Source of the DNA: Bradyrhizobium australiense
Lineage (GTDB): Bacteria > Pseudomonadota > Alphaproteobacteria > Rhizobiales > Xanthobacteraceae
Assembly (NCBI RefSeq): GCF_013114825.1
Contig: NZ_JAAVLX010000004.1
Coordinates: 124,001 to 188,000, forward strand
DNA: 64,000 nucleotides
Reading direction: 5' to 3'
Of this stretch, positions 7,178 through 14,815 are shown in pieces (position 1 is the first letter of the stretch; each line of letters starts with the position of its first letter). The position numbers and the translations under genes are program-made. A model generated the notes under the pieces. The model saw only the letters and a list, made by a program, of their open reading frames with translations, was not told the origin of the DNA and searched no databases.

Positions 7178-7756
7178 ATGACCCAAGATATTCCTCCGGA
7201 CATCGGCAAACTGCAGTCCGAAATGAATGCCGCGGTGAAGGCGCACTGGAAGGCCTTCCTGTTCGAAGGCATCGTGCTCGCCCTGCTCGGCCTGGCAGCC
7301 ATGATCGTGCCGCCGCTGGCCAGCCTCGCCGTCACGATCTTCCTCGGCTGGATGTTCCTGATCAGCGGCATCGCCGGGCTGTTCGTCACCTATTGGGCGC
7401 GGCAGATGCCGGGCTTCTGGTGGTCGCTGTTTTCGGCGGCGCTGGCCGTCCTCGCCGGCGCGATTTTGCTGGCGCGGCCGGTGCAGGGCATCCTCACACT
7501 CACCATCGTGGTCGGCGCTTATTTTCTGGCCGAGGGCGTCGTCACCATCATGTACGCGCTGGAGCACCGCCGCGAATTGTCGGAGCGCTGGTCCTGGCTG
7601 CTGATCTCGGGCGTGATGGACCTCCTGATCGCGTTCATCATCATCGCCGGCCTGCCGGGTTCGGCGGAATGGGCGATCGGCCTCCTGGTCGGAATCAACC
7701 TCGTGCTCGGCGGCGCCTCGCTGGTCGGCGTGGCGCTCGCCGCGCGCAAATCCTGA
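7178..7756 (+). CDS. HdeD-family acid-resistance membrane protein
   Basis: 192 residues with six transmembrane segments in three pairs, the HdeD layout. Segments include FEGIVLALLGLAAMIVPPLAS, IFLGWMFLISGIAGLFVTY, LLARPVQGILTLTIVVGAYF and a final AIGLLVGINLVLGGASLVGVAL. The motif GWMFLISG and the LARPVQGILTLT loop are typical. HdeD is an inner-membrane protein linked to acid resistance in Escherichia coli; its molecular activity is undefined. The start at 7178 follows CGGGAG. A longer in-frame reading upstream has no supporting site. Confidence 0.85.
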   Translation: MTQDIPPDIGKLQSEMNAAVKAHWKAFLFEGIVLALLGLAAMIVPPLASLAVTIFLGWMFLISGIAGLFVTYWARQMPGFWWSLFSAALAVLAGAILLARPVQGILTLTIVVGAYFLAEGVVTIMYALEHRRELSERWSWLLISGVMDLLIAFIIIAGLPGSAEWAIGLLVGINLVLGGASLVGVALAARKS

Positions 7757-7772
7757 CGCCGCCGATTATGGG

Positions 7773-7801
7773 ATGACAAGGCCCGGCAGGTGCGCTATAG
7801 A
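7773..7801 (+). promoter_or_regulatory. Sigma70-like promoter of the aroG leader
   Basis: ATGACA at 7773-7778 (5 of 6 match TTGACA if the first base is relaxed) is separated by 17 bp from TATAGA at 7796-7801. The predicted start is 7807-7809, at or next to the AUG of the leader peptide at 7809. This would give a leaderless message, as reported for trpL of Sinorhizobium meliloti. Confidence 0.6.
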
Positions 7802-7808
7802 GCCCGCC

Positions 7809-7889
7809 ATGATCATGATCGCCGCCAGCAACTTTTGGTATTTTAGCTACGACAGCTCGCTGGCGGTGGGAGGATCGCGCTCAATCTGA
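7809..7889 (+). CDS. AroG leader peptide (aromatic-residue-rich)
   Basis: A 26-codon reading frame, ATG at 7809, TGA at 7887-7889. Its sequence is MIMIAASNFWYFSYDSSL followed by AVGGSRSI. Codons 9 to 14 (7833-7850) read Phe-Trp-Tyr-Phe-Ser-Tyr: all three aromatic amino acids within six codons, directly upstream of the first enzyme of aromatic amino acid synthesis. Ribosome stalling there would cover segment 1 of the attenuator. No ribosome-binding site precedes it; the promoter position implies leaderless translation. The peptide itself probably has no function beyond translation, although trpL-type peptides of rhizobia have been reported to act in trans. Confidence 0.8.
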   Translation: MIMIAASNFWYFSYDSSLAVGGSRSI

Positions 7890-7938
7890 CGAATTGAAGC
7901 AAGAAGTCCGAACAGCCGCCAAACCTGGCGGCTTTTTT
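7822..7938 (+). promoter_or_regulatory. Transcription attenuator of aroG
   Basis: Four segments give alternative pairings. Segment 1, CCGCCAGC (7822-7829, codons 5-7 of the leader), is the exact complement of segment 2, GCTGGCGG (7859-7866). Segment 2 can instead pair with segment 3 through TGGCGG (7861-7866) and CCGCCA (7916-7921). Segment 3, AGCCGCCA (7914-7921), pairs perfectly with segment 4, TGGCGGCT (7926-7933), to form the terminator. The aromatic codons lie between segments 1 and 2, so a stalled ribosome masks segment 1, frees segment 2 to sequester segment 3 and prevents termination. Confidence 0.8.
7914..7938 (+). terminator. Attenuator terminator upstream of aroG
   Basis: Perfect 8-bp stem AGCCGCCA / TGGCGGCT with an AACC loop, followed by six T (7933-7938). 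It ends 36 bp before the aroG start codon. It is a textbook intrinsic terminator placed between the leader peptide and the structural gene. Confidence 0.85.
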
Positions 7939-7974
7939 GTTGGCCGGCAGGTTTCCTAAACAGGAGCCACAGCC

Positions 7975-9063
7975 GTGTTGAGCACCACTGACGACCTTCG
8001 AATTAGCGAACTGAAAGAGCTGAGTACGCCGCAGGAGGTGATGGGCGAGATACCGCGCACCTTGACCGCGACACGCGTGGTGATGGCGGCACGCAATGCC
8101 ATCCACGCCATCCTGCACGGCACCGACGACCGCCTGCTGGTCGTTGTCGGCCCCTGCTCGGTGCACGACCCCGTCGCCGCCGTGACGTACGCCGAGCGGC
8201 TCGCCGCTCTGCGCGAAAAACTCGCCGACCGCCTCGAAATCGTGATGCGTGTCTATTTCGAAAAGCCGCGCACCACGGTTGGATGGAAGGGGCTGATCAA
8301 CGACCCCAATCTCGACGGCTCGTTCGACATCAACAGGGGCCTGAGGCTCGCCCGCAACGTGCTGTCGGCGGTGAACAATCTCGGCCTGCCGGCCGGGACC
8401 GAATTCCTCGACATGACGACGCCGCAATACATTGCCGACCTGATGGCATGGGCGGCGATCGGCGCGCGGACGACCGAGAGCCAGATCCATCGCGAGCTCG
8501 CTTCCGGTCTCTCCTGCCCGGTCGGCTTCAAGAACGGCACCGACGGCAATGTCCGCATCGCAGCGGATGCCGTGAAGTCGGCCTCGCATCCGCACCATTT
8601 CATGGCCGTCACCAAGGGCGGGCGCTCGGCGATTGCGGCAACCACCGGCAACGAGGACTGCCACGTCATCCTGCGCGGGGGCAACAAGCCGAACTACGAC
8701 CGGGAAAGCGTCGATGCCGCTTGCGTCGAACTTGCCCGTGCCGGTGTGGCCGCGCGGATCATGATCGACACCAGCCACGCCAACAGCAACAAGAAACCGG
8801 AGAACCAGCCGCTGGTGGTCGCCGACATCGCACGCCAGATCTCGGATGGCGAGCAGCGCATCACCGGCGTTATGATCGAGAGTAACCTGGTCGCCGGCCG
8901 CCAGGACGTGGTCCCGGGCAAGCCGCTGATCTATGGGCAGAGCATCACCGATGGCTGCATCGACTGGGAGACGACAGTGTCGGCGCTGAACATGCTGGCT
9001 GATGCCGTGGCGACGCGCCGGAACGTGCAATCCTGCGGTTTCCGGGAGGAGCGCTCGGCCTAG
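7975..9063 (+). CDS. aroG: 3-deoxy-7-phosphoheptulonate synthase, class I (AroAI)
   Basis: 362 residues, the normal length for the AroG/AroF/AroH class. It condenses phosphoenolpyruvate and erythrose 4-phosphate to DAHP, the first step of the shikimate pathway. Family motifs: VVGPCSVHDP, VMRVYFEKPRTTVGWKGLINDP, GTEFLDMTTPQY, GARTTESQIHRELASGLSCPVGFKNGTDG, RGG-NKPNY and MIDTSHANSNK. The start is GTG at 7975 with AGGAGCCAC upstream. An attenuator whose leader encodes Phe, Trp and Tyr precedes it, so control by charged aromatic tRNA levels is inferred. In addition, E. coli paralogues are feedback-inhibited; which amino acid acts here cannot be read. Confidence 0.95.
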   Translation: MLSTTDDLRISELKELSTPQEVMGEIPRTLTATRVVMAARNAIHAILHGTDDRLLVVVGPCSVHDPVAAVTYAERLAALREKLADRLEIVMRVYFEKPRTTVGWKGLINDPNLDGSFDINRGLRLARNVLSAVNNLGLPAGTEFLDMTTPQYIADLMAWAAIGARTTESQIHRELASGLSCPVGFKNGTDGNVRIAADAVKSASHPHHFMAVTKGGRSAIAATTGNEDCHVILRGGNKPNYDRESVDAACVELARAGVAARIMIDTSHANSNKKPENQPLVVADIARQISDGEQRITGVMIESNLVAGRQDVVPGKPLIYGQSITDGCIDWETTVSALNMLADAVATRRNVQSCGFREERSA

Positions 9064-9084
9064 CGCTCGGGTCCGAAGATGGCA

Positions 9085-9112
9085 GGCAGGGCGCCGGTCG
9101 GCGCGCCCTGCC
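9085..9112 (+). terminator. GC-rich hairpin downstream of aroG
   Basis: GGCAGGGCGC (9085-9094) and GCGCCCTGCC (9103-9112) form a perfect 10-bp stem with an 8-base loop, 22 bp after the aroG stop codon. Only CCAACTCTTTATT follows, so it lacks a strong U-tract but sits where an aroG terminator is expected. Confidence 0.5.
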
Positions 9113-9279
9113 CCAACTCTTTATTGAAGCTGCAATGCGATTCGACGCGTGCACACTCGTGCAACGCAGTCAAAGCTGCGCTTGGCAAAAAATCGACGGG
9201 CCTGTGGCGTACTTCACACGTACGAAATCGCACTTGGGAATATTGCTTTGCCGGGGCTTCTATTTCGAACGAGGTTTCG

Positions 9280-9531
9280 ATGAAGCAATTTCCTGGCTAC
9301 CAGCAATTTCCGAGCAAGCTGAGTGCGAACGACCTGCGTACCTACCGTCGGTGGACTGGTGGCTTATGCTTATCCTATTTGGCCGCGATCATCGTCGCGG
9401 TTGGCCTCATTCTTGCAAATGGCCCCGTGCGCGATCTCAGAGCATCGAATGAAGTTCAGATGGCACGCTTGAAAGGCTCACCAGCATCGATCGACGCTGC
9501 GGCAGCGGCCAAGCCTGTTACCAAGCCGTAG
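9280..9531 (+). CDS. Hypothetical single-span membrane protein
   Basis: 83 residues. The protein has a soluble polar start (MKQFPGYQQFPSKLSANDLR), a basic TYRRWTGG, one transmembrane segment (LCLSYLAAIIVAVGLILA) and a polar tail rich in Ala ending KPVTKP. The ATG at 9280 follows GAGGTTTC, a reasonable ribosome-binding site; the reading frame extends upstream but without support. No known domain. The gene lies between aroG and another small exported protein; no functional link is evident. Confidence 0.55.
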   Translation: MKQFPGYQQFPSKLSANDLRTYRRWTGGLCLSYLAAIIVAVGLILANGPVRDLRASNEVQMARLKGSPASIDAAAAAKPVTKP

Positions 9532-9575
9532 CGGCCTCGGACCAGCAACTCAAATGACATTTTTGGAATAGTGTG

Positions 9576-9908
9576 ATGATTAAACCGATCATTCGATTGA
9601 TCTTGATTGCAGTGCTGATTGCTCCGAATTTGGCAATTGCCGACGTTGCGCAAACTCCCGTTCAATTTTGCTGGGCAATGGGAAACTTCGACCATACGAT
9701 CTACTTTGCCGAAATCGAGAATCGCGAGGATCGGCAGGCAAGCTTCGACACGCTGCTCGAGATTTCGGGCATCGATCATCACGCGGTGAAATGCACCACT
9801 TCAGACGCTGAAGCGCATCGTCTGGCGCGTGCGCGATTGATGAAGGATTGGTCGGAGTCCGAGTTTGAAATCGTGAACACCACGTTCCTGTCGGATCTCG
9901 ATTACTGA
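9576..9908 (+). CDS. Hypothetical secreted protein
   Basis: 110 residues. A signal peptide is clear (MIKPIIRLILIAVLIAPNLAIA, cleavage before DVAQ). The mature part of about 88 residues begins TPVQFCWAMGNFDHTIYFAEIENREDRQASFDTLLEISG and contains two Cys (in QFCWA and VKCTT) that could pair. It has no motif I recognise. A GTG codon at 9573 directly precedes the ATG at 9576; I chose the ATG. Base composition is lower in GC than its neighbours, which hints at transfer. Confidence 0.6.
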   Translation: MIKPIIRLILIAVLIAPNLAIADVAQTPVQFCWAMGNFDHTIYFAEIENREDRQASFDTLLEISGIDHHAVKCTTSDAEAHRLARARLMKDWSESEFEIVNTTFLSDLDY

Positions 9909-9931
9909 CACCTGCGGCTGACGATGCATGC

Positions 9932-10761
9932 TCATACTTGCTGCGATGCCAGCAGTGACCGGATCCGGTCGGCATCTGAACGCAGGACCGGATTGTAGAC
10001 GATCATGCCGAGATCGGGTCGGCCATCGACGGCAAACGCAGAATATTCCAGCATGATGGCTCCCAGGATCGGATGCCGCAGGCGCTTGACGCCGCCGCCG
10101 TGAACGTGAACGTCATTGTCGCGCCATAGCGCTTCGAACTCGGGGCTAAGCCTGCAGAGCTCGTCCACGAGCTGGCCGACTTCGGAGACGGCGTCGGCGC
10201 GCGCTGCATCCACCCTGAACGCGCCGACCACGAAACGGGCGATGCTTTCCCAATCATATTGCGCGGCCCGGACGCGCGGGTCGCAGAATATCAGGCGAAG
10301 GATGTTGCGCTGGCCCGGAGGGAGCGCGCCATAGTCGGTCAGAACCGCAGCGGCGGCGCGATTCCAGGCGACGACTTCCCACGTGGCGGTCTTGATCAGG
10401 GCGGGACTGGTCTCGAACGCATCAAGCAGACGTTGCAAACGCGGCGTGACGCCCTCGGCGGCCTTGTAGCGGACCTCGGGCGGACGGCCGAGCCCGAAAA
10501 AAACAGATGTTCGCGCTCGATGTCGGTCAGCATCAGCGCACCGGCGATCCGGTTCAACACGTCCGCCGAGGGAGCGCCGCCCCGCCCCTGCTCCAGCCAC
10601 GTGTACCAGGTCGGGCTGATATTGGCGCGGTGGGCGACCTCCTCCCGGCGCAGCCCCGGCGTCCGTCTGCGCCCCGCCGCAAAACCGAAGGCGGCCGGAT
10701 CGAGCCGGGTGCGGCGATCCTTCAGGTAAGTCCCGAGCAAATTGTCGATCTCGACAGACAT
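9932..10761 (-). pseudogene. XRE-family regulator with MmyB-like ligand domain, frameshifted
   Basis: Two reading frames together encode one protein of about 276 residues. The first (start 10761) has an XRE helix-turn-helix: FAAGRRRTPGLRREEVAHRANISPTWYTWLEQGRG. It runs to MLTDIEREHLFF and then leaves the family pattern. The second phase picks up at GLGRPPEVRYKAAEGVTPRLQRLLDAF and carries the MmyB-like domain (WEVVAWNRAAAAVLTDYGALPPGQRN, RLRHPILGAIMLEYSAF) to the TGA at 9932. The break is at a run of seven T on the coding strand (10497-10503); six would restore frame. It is either a recent mutation, a sequencing error or, less likely, programmed slippage. Its usual role is repressor of the divergent oxidoreductase gene. 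Confidence 0.85.
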
Positions 10762-10777
10762 GCCGATCCTGTTGGTC

Positions 10778-10793
10778 GTTATACCATGATAAC
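10778..10793. promoter_or_regulatory. Candidate operator between the XRE regulator and the SDR gene
   Basis: GTTAT (10778-10782) and ATAAC (10789-10793) form an inverted repeat with a 6-base spacer. It lies 17 bp from the regulator start and 66 bp from the SDR start, in the shared promoter region, where an MmyB-type regulator would be expected to bind. Confidence 0.4.
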
Positions 10794-10858
10794 GTCACTA
10801 CTTTAACAGGATGAAAGCTTAGCCGATACCGGTCTCCGAACAAACATTGGAGACTCGC

Positions 10859-11761
10859 ATGCGCATATTCGTCACTGGCGCGACCGGCTTCGTCGGCTCG
10901 GCCATCGTCAGCGAACTGATCAATTCGGGCCATGAGGTGCTGGGCCTCGCCCGCTCCGGTACCGCAGCGGAGACGCTCGCGGCTGTCGGCGCCGAGGTGC
11001 ATCGCGGCTCGCTGGAGGATCTGGAAAGCCTTCGCGACGGCGCACGCCAGGCGGACTCCGTCATCCATACGGCGTTCAACCATGACTTCACGAGATTCGC
11101 GGAGCATAGCGCGGAAGACAGACGTGCGGTCGAGGCGATGGGCGCCGTCCTCGAGGGATCCGCGCGGCCGATGCTCGTCACCTCGGGATTTGGGTCACTC
11201 GCGCCGGGCCGGATCGCGACCGAGGCCGATCGGCCCGATCCGAATTCCCCGCGCGCCTCCGAGGCGGCGGCCGCTGCCGTTGCGGCGCGCGGCGTGCGGG
11301 TATCAGCGGTGCGTCTTGCGCCGTCGACCCACGGCACCGGCGATCACGGCTTCGTCCCGCATCTGATCGGCCTCGCACGAGAGAAAGGCGTCGCGGCGTA
11401 TGTCGGTGATGGACAAAACCGCTGGCCCGCGGTGCATCGGCTCGATGCCGCCCGCCTCTATCGGCTTGCGCTCGAACAGGGCGTCGAGAGCGGCCCCTAT
11501 CACGCCGTCGCCGAGGAGGGCGTCGCGTTCAAGGCGATCGCCGAGGTGATCGGCCGCAGGCTCGGCGTGCCGGTCGTCTCCAAATCTCCTGAAGAGGCAA
11601 CCGGGCATTTCGGCTGGTTCGTCAGGTTTGCGAGTATGGACGTCCCGAGCTCGAGCGTGCGGACGAGATCGGCGCTGGGATGGAAACCGGAGCAGCCGGG
11701 ACTGCTCGCGGATTTCGATCAGGCCAGCTATTTCGGAGCCAATGCTGCCCCGGCGTCTTGA
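10859..11761 (+). CDS. NAD(P)-dependent SDR / epimerase-type oxidoreductase
   Basis: 300 residues, atypical/extended short-chain dehydrogenase. Rossmann motif [12 protein letters not shown] at the extreme N-terminus binds NAD(P); VIHTAFNHD corresponds to the fourth strand; [21 protein letters not shown] and [19 protein letters not shown] match the NAD-dependent epimerase/YwnB-like group commonly annotated as SDR oxidoreductases. The ATG at 10859 is preceded by TTGGAGAC. It is divergent from a frameshifted XRE regulator; such pairs usually place the reductase under control of the regulator. If the regulator is dead, the gene may be constitutively expressed. Substrate unknown. Confidence 0.85.
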   Translation: MRIFVTGATGFVGSAIVSELINSGHEVLGLARSGTAAETLAAVGAEVHRGSLEDLESLRDGARQADSVIHTAFNHDFTRFAEHSAEDRRAVEAMGAVLEGSARPMLVTSGFGSLAPGRIATEADRPDPNSPRASEAAAAAVAARGVRVSAVRLAPSTHGTGDHGFVPHLIGLAREKGVAAYVGDGQNRWPAVHRLDAARLYRLALEQGVESGPYHAVAEEGVAFKAIAEVIGRRLGVPVVSKSPEEATGHFGWFVRFASMDVPSSSVRTRSALGWKPEQPGLLADFDQASYFGANAAPAS

Positions 11762-11858
11762 GCGCCCGACAACAAGCGTATATCCGCGAGCAGACTCCGG
11801 ATGCCGCGGCGCCGGCATCGGCCTCGCGGACCCCGCCCAGTCTTACCCAGGTGATCCA

Positions 11859-13103
11859 TTGAGTTCAGAACCTTTGACGAAACCCGTGGCTGCATCCAGC
11901 TCGTTCGCAGCCATGAAGTCTCGGCCCTATCGCGCGCAGTTCATTGCCTACGTGCTGGCAATGATGGCCGACAATATCGAGCATGTGATCAGCTATTGGG
12001 TGGTGTTCCAGAAATTCCATTCGCCGGCGCTCGCAGGTTTTGCGGTGCTGTCGCACTGGCTTCCCTTCCTGTTTTTTTCCGTCGCCGTGGGCGGACTGGC
12101 CGACCGGTTCGATCCGCGCCGCATCATTCAATGCGGGATGCTGCTCTTCATCGTGGCGTCAGCGGGATGGGGCGTTTTCTTCATTACCGACACGCTTGAG
12201 ATGTGGCACGCGATGCTGCTTCTGGTCATCCACGGCTGCGCCGGCGTACTGTGGCAGACGCCGAACCAATTGCTGCTCTACGACATCGTCGGTCCTGCCG
12301 ATCTGCCGAGCGCGGTGCGGATGAACGCGACGGCGCGCTATCTGGGCATTCTCGTCGGTCCGGCCGTGGGCGGCGTCATCATGCTCGCGCTCGGTTCATC
12401 CCATGGCATCATTCTCAACACGGTGTTCTATCTGCCGATGCTGCTCTGGCTGTTTTGGGCGCCGACCAGGAGCAAGGACGCAGCCCCCCGGCGCATCCCC
12501 GTCCGCGGGCTTGCCGATATCGTGCAGACCATCCGCGACATCGCGACGCGGCGCGTCCTGACTTCGATGACGCTGCTCGCCGCGCTGACCTCCTTCATGA
12601 TCGGAAACGCATACCACGCCCAGATGCCGGGGTTCGCGGGCGACCTCGGGCACGGCGACCCTGGCGTCGCCTACAGCGTGCTGCTGGCCGCTGACGCCGC
12701 CGGCGCGCTGCTGGCGGGCATCGCGCTGGAAGCGTGGGGACGGCTCAAGGTAACGCCGCGCACAGCCATCGTCCTTGCCATTCTATGGAGTCTGTCCCTG
12801 CTCGCGTTCGCTTCCGCTGGGATTTACACGCTTGCGATCGTATTGCTGTTTGCCGCCGGGTTTTTCGAGCTGTCGTTCAACACGATGGCGCAGACTCTGG
12901 TCCAGATAAATGCCCCGACCGACATCCGCGGCCGGGTCGTCGGCCTGTTCAACATGGCCGGGCTCGGCATGCGGGCCTTCAGCGGCATCACCGTGGGCCT
13001 CCTCGGTGCAGCAATCGGCATTCACTGGTCGCTCGGCCTGTCGGCCGTCGCGCTGTTAGCTTTTCTATTGGTCCTGCATCGCCGCGCGGCGAAGCATGGC
13101 TGA
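11859..13103 (+). CDS. MFS transporter
   Basis: 414 residues with about 11-12 transmembrane segments. It belongs to the enterobactin-exporter-like MFS group (MFS_3): FIAYVLAMMADNIEHVISYWVVFQ at TM1, VGGLADRFDPRRIIQ as the loop 2-3 signature, LWQTPNQLLLYDIVGPADLPSAVRMNATARYLG, and VQINAPTDIRGRVVGLFNMAGLGMRAFSG in the second half. The start TTG at 11859 is chosen because AGGTGAT lies five bases upstream; a GTG at 11886 is the alternative. It follows the SDR gene by 97 bp on the same strand. Exported compound unknown. Confidence 0.8.
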   Translation: MSSEPLTKPVAASSSFAAMKSRPYRAQFIAYVLAMMADNIEHVISYWVVFQKFHSPALAGFAVLSHWLPFLFFSVAVGGLADRFDPRRIIQCGMLLFIVASAGWGVFFITDTLEMWHAMLLLVIHGCAGVLWQTPNQLLLYDIVGPADLPSAVRMNATARYLGILVGPAVGGVIMLALGSSHGIILNTVFYLPMLLWLFWAPTRSKDAAPRRIPVRGLADIVQTIRDIATRRVLTSMTLLAALTSFMIGNAYHAQMPGFAGDLGHGDPGVAYSVLLAADAAGALLAGIALEAWGRLKVTPRTAIVLAILWSLSLLAFASAGIYTLAIVLLFAAGFFELSFNTMAQTLVQINAPTDIRGRVVGLFNMAGLGMRAFSGITVGLLGAAIGIHWSLGLSAVALLAFLLVLHRRAAKHG

Positions 13104-13222
13104 GACGCCGGACCCGCACTGTCCCGCTGGTGGCCGTCGCCCTTCGAGACGCGCGCAAGAGCGCGCTTCTGCGGAACATGCGCAAGTGCGCATATTCCTG
13201 AGGTGACGGATCAAATTGAGTT

Positions 13223-13477
13223 CTAGCAGCCGCGGCAGATGCTCTTGATCTTGCGGTCGAGCGCTGCGTTTTCCTTGCTCAGCGGATCGTTCGGATCGCT
13301 CAGGTTCTTTTCGCTGGGCACTTCGCCGCGGCGGGGCTGACGGTGTCCGACCGGCGCCTCCGGAATCCCTCCGGCACTCGGGCTATTCTTTGGCGTTGTC
13401 GACGTCCCGCCCTGCGCGAACGCAGCAGGCATGCCGATCAGGACCATCAGCGCGACTGATAAGATTGTTTTTTGCAT
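13223..13477 (-). CDS. Small secreted protein with C-terminal CxxC
   Basis: 84 residues. Signal peptide MQKTILSVALMVLIGMPAAFAQ, then a Gly/Pro/Ser-rich linker (GGTSTTPKNSPSAGGIPEAPVGHRQP) and a charged C-terminus NDPLSKENAALDRKIKSICRGC. The CRGC at the very end could bind metal or form a disulfide. The ATG at 13477 follows GGGAGAATCAGG; the reading frame extends 9 codons further but lacks a better site. No family recognised; conserved short exported proteins of this type occur in Bradyrhizobium. Confidence 0.6.
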   Translation of the reverse strand: MQKTILSVALMVLIGMPAAFAQGGTSTTPKNSPSAGGIPEAPVGHRQPRRGEVPSEKNLSDPNDPLSKENAALDRKIKSICRGC

Positions 13478-13504
13478 CCTGATTCTCCCGCCTTTTAGAT
13501 TCAT

Positions 13505-13717
13505 TTATCGTGTCCGTTCCGGCACGTCGATCGTTGCGCAATTGCGGCGTCCCTGGGCGGCGCAGTCCTGCGCCTTTCGTACATCGGCCATGGTGGCAAG
13601 CAACCAGATTCCGACGGCTACCAGCACCACGAAGAAGCCGAGCAGCACGGCGTTCTCGATTCCGCGATGGCCCTCATCTTCCGGCGGCTCCCGTTTCTCC
13701 TCGCCATCCTCCGCCAT
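13505..13717 (-). CDS. Small single-span membrane protein
   Basis: 70 residues. A highly acidic N-terminus (MAEDGEEKREPPEDEGHRG) precedes one membrane helix (NAVLLGFFVVLVAVGIWLLATM) and a C-terminal part DVRKAQDCAAQGRRNCATIDVPERTR with two Cys, which would lie in the periplasm and could form a disulfide. The gene lies 6 bp downstream of epmB and in the same direction, so it may be co-transcribed with the EF-P modification genes, but I know of no functional tie. Confidence 0.65.
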   Translation of the reverse strand: MAEDGEEKREPPEDEGHRGIENAVLLGFFVVLVAVGIWLLATMADVRKAQDCAAQGRRNCATIDVPERTR

Positions 13718-13723
13718 CGCAGG

Positions 13724-14815
13724 TCACGCCTCTGGCGGATAGAGGTGAACGTCGCCGCAATAGTCAACGATACGATACCGCGCGTCCGAGGATAGTTCAT
13801 ATCCCTGCGAATTTGCATGCGACAAATAATTCGGCCCAATCGGCGCCTTTCCATGACCACCGGGAATATCGAGCACATATTCCGGCTGGCACAGGCCGGA
13901 GACTCGGCCGCGCAAGTTGCGCATCAGTTCCCGTCCCTCTGCAATGGTGGTGCGCAGATGCGCGGTCCCTGGCGCAAGATCGCCGTGATGCAGGTAATAG
14001 GGCTTGATCCGATTTTCGACAAAGGCCCGCATCAGCGCTTGCAGCGTGGCGGCATCGTCGTTGACGCCGCGGAGCAGCACCGTCTGGCTCACCAGCGGAA
14101 TGCCGGCGTCGGCCAGCCGCGCGCAGGCGGCGCGGGCCTCGCCCGAGAATTCGCGCGGATGATTAGCGTGAATGGCGATCCAGGTCGTTGCGCCCTCAAC
14201 TTTCAACGCCCTGACCATGTCGCCATCGAGTCGCGCTGGCGCCGCCACCGGCACGCGGGTGTGGATGCGAACGATCCTGACGTGATCGATGGCGGCGAGG
14301 TCCGCCATGATCTCGGACAGCCGCCGCGGCGACAGCATCAGCGGGTCGCCGCCGGTCAGGATGACTTCCCAGATTTCGTTGTGCTCTCGGATATAATTCA
14401 ACGCGTCGCAATAGGCGGCCTCTGATAGCGCCGTTGCCTTGCCCGGGCCGACCATCTCGCGGCGGAAGCAGAAGCGGCAATACACGGCGCAGACATGCAC
14501 CAGCTTGAACAGCACGCGATCGGGATAGCGGTGGACGATGCCGGCAACAGGCGAATGCGCATCGTCGCCGATCGGATCGGGATTTTCACCCGGCGCGTTC
14601 ACCAGTTCGAGCACGCTCGGGATGAATTGCCGCGCGATCGGATCGTCCGGATTTTCCGTGTCGATCAGGCTGGCAATGTCAGGCGTCACGGCAATGGCAT
14701 ACCGCGCGGCGACCCGGTCGAGGTCGGCGAGATCGGCCTTCTTCGCGAACCCGCGCTCGATGAGCTCGGCGGGCTGCCGCAGCGTTGCCAAAAATTTCGA
14801 ATCAATCCTGTTCAT
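13724..14815 (-). CDS. epmB: EF-P beta-lysylation radical SAM enzyme (lysine 2,3-aminomutase family)
   Basis: 363 residues, the length of EpmB/YjeK-type proteins. The radical SAM cluster is CAVYCRFCFRRE (Cys109, Cys113, Cys116), followed by EVILTGGDPL; the PLP-binding Lys is in IPGGHGKAPIGP. It converts (S)-alpha-lysine to (R)-beta-lysine, which EpmA attaches to elongation factor P. The start at 14815 is supported by GGAGAGAC and by a 4-base ATGA overlap with the end of epmA, indicating translational coupling. The divergent efp gene nearby strongly supports this function over catabolic lysine aminomutase. Confidence 0.9.
   Translation of the reverse strand: MNRIDSKFLATLRQPAELIERGFAKKADLADLDRVAARYAIAVTPDIASLIDTENPDDPIARQFIPSVLELVNAPGENPDPIGDDAHSPVAGIVHRYPDRVLFKLVHVCAVYCRFCFRREMVGPGKATALSEAAYCDALNYIREHNEIWEVILTGGDPLMLSPRRLSEIMADLAAIDHVRIVRIHTRVPVAAPARLDGDMVRALKVEGATTWIAIHANHPREFSGEARAACARLADAGIPLVSQTVLLRGVNDDAATLQALMRAFVENRIKPYYLHHGDLAPGTAHLRTTIAEGRELMRNLRGRVSGLCQPEYVLDIPGGHGKAPIGPNYLSHANSQGYELSSDARYRIVDYCGDVHLYPPEA

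Noticed and set aside
7843..9030. A 395-codon open frame antisense to aroG and its leader
   Set aside because: No domain; it lies across the attenuator and the well-supported aroG gene.
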